A stretch of 14,951 nucleotides of DNA from JAEMQF01 sp031419715 (GTDB taxonomy: Bacteria > Pseudomonadota > Gammaproteobacteria > Burkholderiales > Burkholderiaceae_C): the NCBI GenBank assembly GCA_031419715.1, contig JANOLJ010000211.1, positions 1 through 14,951 on the forward strand. The letters are read 5' to 3'. The position numbers and the translations under genes are program-made. Shown here in pieces: positions 7,127 to 13,782 of this stretch (its first letter is position 1; every line of letters begins with the position of its first letter). The notes beneath the pieces were generated by a model that had not been told where the DNA came from, did no database searches, and saw only the letters and a program-made list of their open reading frames with translations.

Positions 7127-10044
7127 TTCTCCACTCCCGTCAAACGCGCCACTGCGCGACCCAGGGCGGCGAGCGGGCCCGGGCGCTTTGCCATTCCAGG
7201 GTAGAGCTTCATCGGCTCGAACTGCGGTTGGCTGACCTCATTCGCCTGGTCGTCGCAACGGAAGATGCGCACCCGCACGTCGTACCAGCCGGCCTGGCCG
7301 GTGATGGGGTCGGAGTTGGAAATCCTCGTCGCACCATGCTCTGCGGGAAGCTCTTCCGAAATCAGGTGGTTCAGCAAGAAGCCGCGGCGCGACTCGTTCG
7401 CGCCGGGTTCGAGGTTCCACGCGCCCGAGGCCTTGCCGATCGCGTTCCAGGTCCACACCGTGCCAGGCTCCACGGCATTGGACAGCCCAGCCTGGCAGCG
7501 CACCTTGCCCCATTGCGACTCGACCCAGATCCAGTCTTTGTCGGCAATGCCCAGCGCGGCGGCGGTCTGCGCGTTGACGAATAACACGTTGTGCGCGTGG
7601 CTCTGGCGCAGCCAGGCGTTCTGCGAATCCCACGAGTGGTACATCGCCATCGGCCGCTGCGTGATCGCCGCGAGCGGGTACTTGTGCTTGTCGGTCACAT
7701 GCGCTTCGAGCGGCTCGTAGTAGAACGGCAGCGGGTCGAAGTAGGTGGCGATGCGTTTCTTCAGATGTTCCGGCGGCTTGCGCGTCAGGCCCTTGCCCTG
7801 CGCCGCGCTGCGAAAGTGCTGCAGCACCTCGGAGTAGATGTGGATCAGGATCGGCTCCGCATAACGTGTGATGCGGTTCGCGCGCGACCACTCCAGGTAA
7901 CCCTGGTTCCAATTGCGCATGTACTGAAAGCTGCGCGGCAACTCATGGTGGTAGACGCAGTTGTTCTGTTCGTACATTTCCCACTGGCGCGGGTTGGGCT
8001 CGCCGATCAGGAACTTCTCGCCGCTTTTTCCCCGCCAGCCCGAGAGAAAGCCGATGCCCGAGCCTGCTTCAGTTTCCCAGTTGACGATGAAGTCCGGGTA
8101 GTCGCGGTACTTGCGCCGCCCCTCCTTCGTCACGAAGGTCGGCAGCTTGAGCCGCGTGCCGAGCTCGATCAGCACTTCCTGGAACGGCGTGCAGGCGCCC
8201 GTCACCGGCAGCACCGGAATGCGCACCGAGTCGACCGGGCCGCTGAACTCGGAGATTGGCCGGTCGAGCATCGACATCACGTCGTGGCGCTCGAGGTAGG
8301 TGGTGTCGGGCAAGATCAAATCGGCGAACGCCGTCGTCTCGGAGTGGAACGCGTCGGCGACGACGAGGAACGGAATCTTGTAGTCGCCATCTTCATGCTT
8401 GTCGTTCAGCATCTCGCGCACGGCCTGCGTGTTCATCGTCGAGTTCCACGCCATGTTGGCCATGAAGATGAGCAGGGTGTCGATGCGGTACGGGTCGCCG
8501 CGCCAGGCGTTGGTGATCACGTTGTGCATCAGCCCGTGCACGGAGAGCGGGTACTCCCAGGAAAACGCTTTGTCGATGCGAACCGGGCTGCCGTCGTCGT
8601 TGACGAACAGGTCGTCCGGGTCGGCTGGCCAGCCCAGCGCCATGCCATCGAGTGGTCGGTTAGGTTGCACCGCACGTTGGTCGTTCGGCGTGCGCGCGCA
8701 AGGTGGAATGGGCCGCGGGAACGGCGCCTTGTGGCGAAAGCCGCCGGGCCGGTCGATGGTGCCCAGCAGCGACATCAAAATGCCCAGGGCGCGCACCGTC
8801 TGAAAGCCGTTCGAGTGCGCCGCCAGGCCGCGCATCGCGTGGAACGCCACCGGGTTGCCCGTCACCGTGTCGTGCTCCTTGCCCCAAGCGTCGGTCCAGG
8901 CGATCGGCAGCTCGATCTTCTGGTCGCGCGCGGTCACGCCCATTTCATGCGCGAGGCGGCGAATTGTGTCGGCTGGAATTCCGGTGATCTGCGCTGCCCA
9001 CTGCGGCGTGTAGTCCTTGACGCGGTCTTGCAGCAACTGGAACGCCGGCTTCACGGGCGTGCCGTTCTTGAGCTTGAATTCGCCCACGAGCGATGGGTCG
9101 GCGCCGGGCGCGTGCGAGATCACGGCCCTGTTCGTATGCCGGTCCCACCAGAGCTTGTTCTGCGGGTCGTAGCACGCTTCTTCGTGGGGAATTTCGGTGC
9201 GCACGAACATGCCGAACTCGTCTTCGTTCGGGTCCAGGTTCACCAGTTCGCCGGCATTCGAATACTGGACGACGAAGTCGCGGTCGTACAGGCCTTTCGC
9301 AAGAATCTCGTGGATCACCGCGAGCAGAAACGCGCCGTCGGTGCCGGGGCGGATGGGCACCCATTCGTCGGCAATCGCCGAGTAGCCGGTGCGCACCGGA
9401 TTGATCGAGACGAACCGCCCGCCGTCGCGCTTGAACTTGGCAATCGCGATCTTCATCGGGTTCGAGTGGTGGTCCTCGGCGGTTCCGATCATGACGAACA
9501 ACTTGGCGCGGTCCAGGTCCGGGCCGCCGAACTCCCAGAACGAACCGCCGATCGTGTAGATCATTCCGGCGGCCATGTTCACCGAACAAAAGCCGCCGTG
9601 CGCGGCGTAGTTGGGCGTACCGAACTGGCGCGCGAAAAGGCCGGTGAGCGCCTGCATCTGGTCGCGCCCGGTGAACAGCGCGAACTTCTTCGGGTCGGTG
9701 GCGCGAATTTTCCCCAGGCGCTCGGTGAGTGTGGCGAAGGCTTCTTCCCACTCGATTTCCTCGAAGTCACCCGCGCCGCGCTCGGTACCGGCCTTGCGCT
9801 TCAGGGGTTTGAGCAAACGCGCCGGGGAGTACTGCTTCATTGCGCCGGACGCGCCCTTCGCGCAGATCACGCCCTGGTTGATGGGATGCGCGGGGTTGCC
9901 GTCGATGTAGCGGATCTTGCCGTCGCGCAGGTGCACGCGGATGCCGCAGCGGCAGGCGCACATGTAGCAGGTGGTCGTGCGCGTCTCGCGCGCCGCCTGC
10001 GCGTGCGGGTCTTTGAGGGGATCGTGCAGCGGTGGATGCGCCAT
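7123..10044 (-). CDS. soeA: SoeA-like molybdopterin catalytic subunit, cytoplasmic sulfite dehydrogenase (quinone)
   Basis: A 973-residue molybdopterin oxidoreductase of the complex iron-sulfur molybdoenzyme (DMSO reductase) family. SoeA oxidises sulfite to sulfate in the cytoplasm of phototrophic and chemotrophic sulfur oxidisers. The N-terminal [4Fe-4S] motif is C26-x2-C29-x3-C33-x27-C61 in CYMCACRCGIRVHLRDGKIR and VICAKGA. The core contains TGRDQMQALTGLFARQFG and HGGFCSVNMAAG, where C153 is the probable molybdenum ligand by position. A C-terminal molybdopterin-dinucleotide-binding domain covers ~800-930 (PMAMYHSWDSQNAW, LGIADKDWIWVESQWG). The N-terminus lacks a twin-arginine signal, which distinguishes it from exported polysulfide, thiosulfate or tetrathionate reductases. 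The neighbouring SulP anion permeases fit sulfite/sulfate chemistry. The gene opens the operon and overlaps soeB by 4 nt; no strong Shine-Dalgarno precedes the ATG. Polysulfide-reductase-like activity is the main alternative. Confidence 0.85.
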   Translation of the reverse strand: MAHPPLHDPLKDPHAQAARETRTTTCYMCACRCGIRVHLRDGKIRYIDGNPAHPINQGVICAKGASGAMKQYSPARLLKPLKRKAGTERGAGDFEEIEWEEAFATLTERLGKIRATDPKKFALFTGRDQMQALTGLFARQFGTPNYAAHGGFCSVNMAAGMIYTIGGSFWEFGGPDLDRAKLFVMIGTAEDHHSNPMKIAIAKFKRDGGRFVSINPVRTGYSAIADEWVPIRPGTDGAFLLAVIHEILAKGLYDRDFVVQYSNAGELVNLDPNEDEFGMFVRTEIPHEEACYDPQNKLWWDRHTNRAVISHAPGADPSLVGEFKLKNGTPVKPAFQLLQDRVKDYTPQWAAQITGIPADTIRRLAHEMGVTARDQKIELPIAWTDAWGKEHDTVTGNPVAFHAMRGLAAHSNGFQTVRALGILMSLLGTIDRPGGFRHKAPFPRPIPPCARTPNDQRAVQPNRPLDGMALGWPADPDDLFVNDDGSPVRIDKAFSWEYPLSVHGLMHNVITNAWRGDPYRIDTLLIFMANMAWNSTMNTQAVREMLNDKHEDGDYKIPFLVVADAFHSETTAFADLILPDTTYLERHDVMSMLDRPISEFSGPVDSVRIPVLPVTGACTPFQEVLIELGTRLKLPTFVTKEGRRKYRDYPDFIVNWETEAGSGIGFLSGWRGKSGEKFLIGEPNPRQWEMYEQNNCVYHHELPRSFQYMRNWNQGYLEWSRANRITRYAEPILIHIYSEVLQHFRSAAQGKGLTRKPPEHLKKRIATYFDPLPFYYEPLEAHVTDKHKYPLAAITQRPMAMYHSWDSQNAWLRQSHAHNVLFVNAQTAAALGIADKDWIWVESQWGKVRCQAGLSNAVEPGTVWTWNAIGKASGAWNLEPGANESRRGFLLNHLISEELPAEHGATRISNSDPITGQAGWYDVRVRIFRCDDQANEVSQPQFEPMKLYPGMAKRPGPLAALGRAVARLTGVEK

Positions 10045-10064
10045 CAGGGGACCAGGGTATCAGT

Positions 10065-10077
10065 GGCGCGACGCGCC
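10065..10077. promoter_or_regulatory. Perfect 13-bp palindrome just upstream of soeA, possible operator
   Basis: GGCGCG-A-CGCGCC is a perfect inverted repeat with a single central base, 21 bp before the soeA ATG. The one-base centre cannot form an RNA hairpin loop as it stands, so a protein-binding site is more natural. The sequence is GC-only in GC-rich DNA, so chance is a real alternative. Confidence 0.3.
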
Positions 10078-10144
10078 GTAGGGATGAACTCGCGCTGTCC
10101 TTGCGTGATCGGCGATTAGGCGCGGGCGGTGTTCGCGGCGTCCA

Positions 10145-10180
10145 CTACCGAGAAGAGTAGCGCGTGCTACCCACAAGAGT
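10145..10180. promoter_or_regulatory. Pair of 14-bp direct repeats in the soeA leader, possible tandem operator
   Basis: CTACCGAGAAGAGT (10145-10158) and CTACCCACAAGAGT (10167-10180) match at 12 of 14 positions and start 22 bp apart, about two helical turns. They lie ~100-136 bp upstream of the soeA start, where an activator could bind. The overlapping inverted repeat GTAGC-GCGT-GCTAC (10157-10170) arises where the two units meet. This is the main structure in the 241-bp gap 10045-10285; I could not fix a convincing -35/-10 pair there. Confidence 0.4.
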
Positions 10181-10285
10181 GATTTCACCACGGCGCAGGA
10201 AGAGTTGGATCGTATCCGACGGTCCTCGATGTCGCGCGCCACGCCGCCTTGCCGCACGAGCCGGATGCGAGAGGCCGAGTCGCGC

Positions 10286-11323
10286 CTACTTCCAAAGTTC
10301 CACCGGCTTGCCCGCGGCACGCAGGCGATCGGCCTTGGCGCGGATGTAGCGCTGAAACTCAGGCTCGGCGCGATAAGCGCCGCTGGCCACGTATTCGAGC
10401 GAGGTGGCGAGGTGGAATGGGCGCAGGTAGCCGTCGATGCGAAACACCTCGCGCGCCGCGGCGTCGAAGAACACCCAGCTCGGCGTGTAGATCACACCGA
10501 GTTCGCGTGCCCAGGCGGCAGCGCCGCGGCGCTGGCCAGACGGCGTGATCACCTCGGTGGGGTCGTTCACCGCGAAGCGGGCGATGTCGAACTTGGGCAA
10601 TTGCGCGCGCACTTCGGCGCGCTTCAGGCCCTGCACGTGCATCTCGTCGCAAGCCTGGCACGACCGGCTCTCAAAAATCACCGCGAGCGGCCGGCCACCG
10701 GAGCGGCGCGTCAGGTCGAACGGCGGCTTCATGAAGAAGGGCTGTTCGTTCAGCGACGGTCGGGCCGTGTCGGCGGGAAGGCCGGCGAAATGCTCACTCA
10801 GCGACAGGCGGCTGTCCATGCCGCCGGCCACATAGTCGAGCACCGCGCTCAAACGCTGCGGCGGGTGGTAGCCGTTCAGCCGCGCGACGATGCGGCCGGC
10901 GCCGTCGATGAACAGCAAGGTGGGAGTGAACTGCACCTTCAGCAGGCGCGCGAAGTCCTTCTCGCTCATGCGCCGGCCGTCGATCCAAGTCACCTCGCGG
11001 TCGCCGAACAGGTTCAGCGCGATCGCGACGAAGTGCTTGCGTGCCTTGTCGACGATTGGCTTCTGGCTGAAGCTGTTCGTCATCAGCTCGCGGCAGTACG
11101 GGCAGCCGTCTTGGCCGAAGTACAGCAGCAAACGTTTTCCCTCCCGCGCCGCCGCGGCCGCCTCGTCCTTGAAATCCAGAAAACTCTCGGTGAACCAGGG
11201 CGGGATATCGATCGCGTGCGGCGAAGCCACCTGGGCAGTCGCCGCCCAGGTTGGCGCCACAGCGAAGCCTGTCGCGACACCGATGCGCGCTGCCACCACG
11301 CCGATCAATGTGCGGCGATCCAT
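10286..11323 (-). CDS. Secreted protein with two thioredoxin folds (SoxW-like)
   Basis: A 345-residue protein with an N-terminal signal peptide (hydrophobic stretch ~7-24, Ala-rich cleavage region TWAATAQ). Two thioredoxin-like domains follow. The first (~38-165) has C74-P-Y-C77 in DGCPYCRELM and a cis-proline loop FTPTLLF. The second (~190-315) has C222-Q-A-C225 in SRSCQACDEMH and YTPSWVFF. The first resembles SoxW-type thioredoxins, which act as periplasmic thiol reductants in sulfur metabolism. The start is the ATG at 11323: it overlaps the stop of an upstream gene fragment as TGATG, and GAGGGA lies 8 nt before it; a TTG directly upstream (11326) is the alternative. It is last in the substrate-binding-protein array and 241 bp upstream of soeA. 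Fold is clear; link to sulfite oxidation is only positional. Confidence 0.82.
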   Translation of the reverse strand: MDRRTLIGVVAARIGVATGFAVAPTWAATAQVASPHAIDIPPWFTESFLDFKDEAAAAAREGKRLLLYFGQDGCPYCRELMTNSFSQKPIVDKARKHFVAIALNLFGDREVTWIDGRRMSEKDFARLLKVQFTPTLLFIDGAGRIVARLNGYHPPQRLSAVLDYVAGGMDSRLSLSEHFAGLPADTARPSLNEQPFFMKPPFDLTRRSGGRPLAVIFESRSCQACDEMHVQGLKRAEVRAQLPKFDIARFAVNDPTEVITPSGQRRGAAAWARELGVIYTPSWVFFDAAAREVFRIDGYLRPFHLATSLEYVASGAYRAEPEFQRYIRAKADRLRAAGKPVELWK

Positions 11324-11433
11324 CAATCAATTCCCTCGGTCGCGCGCGGCATCACCGTGTACGGAATCGTCAAGCCCAGCGCTTTGGCCATTCTGAGGTT
11401 GACGGCGAATTCGAACCGGGGCGGTTGCTCAAC
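11323..11433 (-). pseudogene. C-terminal fragment of a TrpX-like ABC substrate-binding protein gene
   Basis: From about 11433 down to the TGA at 11323-11325 one frame reads VEQPPRFEFAVNLRMAKALG followed by LTIPYTVMPRATEGID and stop. This matches the C-terminus of the neighbouring intact substrate-binding protein (VEQPTQFELL..TAKALGLTIP). No start or body precedes it; the frame closes upstream at a TGA at 11467-11469. Just before it, a Shine-Dalgarno GAGGTGA and an ATGATG pair (11462-11457) survive and begin MMDRLSIVQ in another frame. The simplest reading is a gene whose middle was deleted, joining its first codons out of frame to its last ~37. The TGA overlaps the start of the thioredoxin-fold gene. 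Confidence 0.75.
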
Positions 11434-11458
11434 GCTTGAACGATGCTGAGCCGGTCCA

Positions 11459-11560
11459 TCATTCGATCACCTCGTCGGCGCGCAGCAGCACGCTGGATGG
11501 AATCGTGAGGCCGAGCGCCTTGGCGGTCTTCACGTTGATCAACAGCTCGAACTGGGTCGG
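11459..11560 (-). repeat. Paralogous repeat: 3' end of substrate-binding gene, copy A
   Basis: The last ~100 nt of this gene closely resemble the last ~100 nt of the upstream paralogue (12439-12540), including a shared 20-nt block GTGAGGCCGAGCGCCTTGGC on the plus strand. Both encode TAKALGLTIP, SVLLRADEVI and the end of the protein. This is paralogy within a tandem array, not a mobile element, and offers homology for recombination. Confidence 0.7.
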
Positions 11561-12442
11561 CTGCTCCACCGGCAGATCGGCGGGTTTGGCGCCCTTGAGA
11601 ATTTTGTCGATGTAGATAGCTGCCTTGCGCCAGTGCCACTCGTTCGGTGAAAGGTAGGACATCAGCCCACCGTCCACGACGTAGGGCCGGCCGCCGAACA
11701 TCGAGGGTATCTTGGCGCGAAGTGTCTGTTCGAGGATGCGCGCGCGGTTCTGGAAGAACATTGGGTCACCCACAACCAGCAGCGCGCCGCCCGCAGAGCG
11801 CGCGATCGCTGCGTCCAACTCGCCCGCCGTCGTGACCTCGATGCGATCGAGTCGCAGGCCCAACTTTCCGGCGCGTGTCGACATGGCCGCGAAGAAGAAG
11901 CCGTTGGCCGGGTTGGCGCTGTTCATCAGCACGCTGATGCGCTTGACGTGCGGCACGGCCGCCGACAGCAGTTCGACCTGCTTGGCGAGTATTTCTTCGC
12001 CGGCCGCCGAGGTGCCGGTCAGGTTGCCGCCTGGCCGGGCCAGGCTGGCGACGAAGCCCGAACCCAGCGGGTCGCCTGCGTTGATCATGACCACGGGCAG
12101 GCCGGGCGCGGCGTCACGCGCCGCGCGAATCGTGGTGGTGCCCCCCGTCGAAACGATCAGCGCCACGGGCAGCGCGTTGAGTTCGGCGGCGAGTTCGCGT
12201 TGGCGCTGCGGATTCACACCCGCGTGGCGAACTTCGATGATGAGGTTCTTGCCCTCGACCCAGCCCAAATCGCGCAAAGCCGTGCGCATTGTCTCCAATC
12301 GCAGCAGGGCCACGGGATCCGTTGCGTCGGTCGGGGTCAGCCAGCCGATCCTCACAACCTTGCCCGCTGTCTGCGCTGGCAGACGAATTGGGGCGAACAG
12401 CCCGACGGCCAACCCGGTCATGAAGGTCTTGCGCTTCATCAT
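11459..12442 (-). CDS. ABC transporter substrate-binding protein, TrpX-like (ABC_sub_bind family), intact copy
   Basis: A 327-residue periplasmic solute-binding protein of the TrpX/COG2984 type, the normal length for the family. After an N-terminal signal peptide (~1-25) comes the first strand VVRIGWL. Family hallmarks are LRDLGWVEGKNLIIE (~57-71), a VSTGGTTT segment, and INAGDPLGSGFVASLARPGG with NLTGTS. The C-terminal hinge is GAKPADLPVEQP then TAKALGLTIP and ADEVIE. No permease or ATPase gene is in the window, so it is an orphan component or depends on distant partners. Ligand is unknown; members of this broad family include aromatic amino acid binders. Its ATGATG start overlaps the upstream gene's stop, and that gene's last codons supply a GAGGTGA ribosome-binding site; the second ATG (12439) has the better spacing. 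Confidence 0.88.
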   Translation of the reverse strand: MMKRKTFMTGLAVGLFAPIRLPAQTAGKVVRIGWLTPTDATDPVALLRLETMRTALRDLGWVEGKNLIIEVRHAGVNPQRQRELAAELNALPVALIVSTGGTTTIRAARDAAPGLPVVMINAGDPLGSGFVASLARPGGNLTGTSAAGEEILAKQVELLSAAVPHVKRISVLMNSANPANGFFFAAMSTRAGKLGLRLDRIEVTTAGELDAAIARSAGGALLVVGDPMFFQNRARILEQTLRAKIPSMFGGRPYVVDGGLMSYLSPNEWHWRKAAIYIDKILKGAKPADLPVEQPTQFELLINVKTAKALGLTIPSSVLLRADEVIE

Positions 12443-12540
12443 CGAATCACCTCATCGGCACGCAGCAGCACGCTTTGCGGGATTGTGAGGCCGAGCGCCT
12501 TGGCGGTTTTCAGGTTCATCACGAACTCGAACTTGACCGG
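12439..12540 (-). repeat. Paralogous repeat: 3' end of substrate-binding gene, copy B
   Basis: This is the counterpart of the segment at 11459-11560. The encoded ends are GAKPADLPV.QP, then TAKALGLTIP and SVLLRADEVI in both proteins. Fainter copies of the same 3' segment are the two C-terminal fragments at 11323-11433 and 13626-13768. Confidence 0.7.
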
Positions 12541-13629
12541 CTGTTGAACCGGCAGATCGGCCGGCTTTGCCCCGCGCAGCACCTGGTCGACATAACCCGC
12601 GGCGCGACGGTACTGGTCCTTCAGGTCGACCGCGTACGACATCAGGCCGCCTGCCTCCGTAAACACGGTGTGCGGGTAGATCGCGGGCTTGCGCTGCTGC
12701 GCGACGAGTTCGACGATGGCCTGGCGTTGCGCGAAGTGCATCGCCCTGTCGGGGACGAACCAGGCATCGGCCTGCTTGCCCGCGACGAACGCGGCGACGA
12801 GGTCTTCCGCGCGCTGCGCCTTGGCGGGCAACAACTCAATGCCGAGCACGGCAGCGGCTGGGCTCAATTCCAGGGTCGTCAAGTTCGAATCGGGTCCATC
12901 AGTCAGGTAGGCGACGCGTACGATTCGCGGAACCGTTTCCTTGAGCAGATGCAGCCGTTTGCCGACCAGTTCGGGGCTCTGGCTGGACAGGCCTGTCACG
13001 TTGCCGCCGGGCCGCGCCAGGCTCGCCACCATGCCCATCGCCACGGGGTCGGGAACCGCGACGAAAACGATTGGAATCGTCTGCGTCGCCTGCTTTGCGG
13101 CGAGCGCTCCAATGCCGGTCGCCAAGATCACGTCGACGCGCTGCTCGATCAGTTCGCGCGCGAGCCGCGGCAATCGATCGACTACACCTTCGAAGTAGCG
13201 ACGCTCGAACACGACGTCGCGGCCCTCGGTCCAGCCCAGGCGTTGCAACTCAAGGTCAAACGCCTCCACCAGGGCCGCTGCCTCGGGCGTCACCGGCGGC
13301 ACGCTGCCCAGCCAGCCGATGCGCTTGATCTTGGCCGGCTGCTGCGCCAGCGCACTGCGCTGTGACAGCGGTGCCACGAGTGCGGCTGCGCACGCAAACC
13401 ACGCCAACCCGACGCTGCGCCGGTCGACCCAGCCCAGGTCGCGCAGGCCATGCACGAAGGCCCGCACATTGGGATCAATAGAGTCGGGCCCGCTCGAATC
13501 GGCGACCAGGGTATTGTTGAACAGGAGTGCGATGCGCGGCATCTTCTGCGCGCGCTGAGCGAGCGCGGTGAAGGGTGCAAGGCAGGCTGCCAACGAAGCC
13601 CCAGCGATGAAGTGGCTGCGAACTGTCAT
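12439..13629 (-). CDS. Chimeric TrpX-like ABC substrate-binding protein with two signal peptides
   Basis: A 396-residue frame, ~70 residues longer than its neighbour and the family norm. Residues 1-70 are the beginning of one substrate-binding protein: signal peptide to TALAQ (~21-25), first strand KMPRIALLFNN, then FVHGLRDLGWVDRR. Directly after it a second signal peptide begins (VGLAWFACAAALVAPL, 73-88) with its own cleavage site SALAQQ (92-97). A complete mature protein follows: IKRIGWLG, RYFEGVVDRLP, VASLARPGGNVTG, GLMSYAVDLKDQYRR, and ending LLRADEVIR. The two parts join in frame near 13425-13407. No ATG exists at the join; a TTG at 13407 could start the second part. The frame is otherwise undamaged. 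It starts at an ATG overlapping the stop of an upstream fragment (ATGA), and its stop overlaps the next gene. Whether the product is exported normally is unclear. Confidence 0.75.
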   Translation of the reverse strand: MTVRSHFIAGASLAACLAPFTALAQRAQKMPRIALLFNNTLVADSSGPDSIDPNVRAFVHGLRDLGWVDRRSVGLAWFACAAALVAPLSQRSALAQQPAKIKRIGWLGSVPPVTPEAAALVEAFDLELQRLGWTEGRDVVFERRYFEGVVDRLPRLARELIEQRVDVILATGIGALAAKQATQTIPIVFVAVPDPVAMGMVASLARPGGNVTGLSSQSPELVGKRLHLLKETVPRIVRVAYLTDGPDSNLTTLELSPAAAVLGIELLPAKAQRAEDLVAAFVAGKQADAWFVPDRAMHFAQRQAIVELVAQQRKPAIYPHTVFTEAGGLMSYAVDLKDQYRRAAGYVDQVLRGAKPADLPVQQPVKFEFVMNLKTAKALGLTIPQSVLLRADEVIR

Positions 13630-13768
13630 TCGATCACCCTCGTGGCTTGCGGCATGATGGTTGCGGCAGCTCGACGCCGAGTATGCGCGCGGTGCGCAGA
13701 TTCACGACGAACTCGTAGACGTTCGCCTGCTCGACCGGGATCATCGCCGGATTGGCGCCTGACAGCGA
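13626..13768 (-). pseudogene. C-terminal fragment of another TrpX-like substrate-binding protein gene, frameshifted
   Basis: One frame reads SLSGANPAMIPVEQANVYEF, then VVNLRTARILGVELPQ, clearly the C-terminal part of the same family (compare GAKPADLPVEQP and TAKALGLTIP). Near 13655-13665 the family match jumps to another frame, TIMPQATRVIE plus TGA, resembling the VMPRATEGID end of the fragment at 11323. So it is 5' truncated and carries a frameshift. The TGA overlaps the ATG of the chimeric gene (ATGA), and the last codons supply GAGGGTGA as its ribosome-binding site. The 5' edge comes ~15 nt after the cyclase stop. Confidence 0.72.
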
Positions 13769-13782
13769 CCATCAACGTCTCC

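Noticed and set aside
7591..10119. Very long plus-strand open frame (842 codons) opposite soeA
   Set aside because: Its translation is rich in Arg, His and Val with no recognisable domain, and it mirrors a highly conserved molybdoenzyme on the other strand. GC-rich codon bias commonly keeps the antisense frame open.
10182..10191. GTGATTTCAC, resembling a CRP-type half-site pair
   Set aside because: The arms GTGA and TCAC are separated by 2 bp, not the 6 bp of a CRP site, so a CRP operator is not supported.
10060..10320. Small minus-strand open frame of 86 codons in the soeA leader
   Set aside because: No recognisable similarity, it overlaps the end of the thioredoxin-fold gene, and it would cover the candidate operator repeats.
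11324..11326. TTG one codon upstream of the ATG as start of the thioredoxin-fold gene
   Set aside because: The ATG at 11323 overlaps the upstream stop as TGATG and has adequate spacing to GAGGGA, so it is the more likely start; the difference is one residue.
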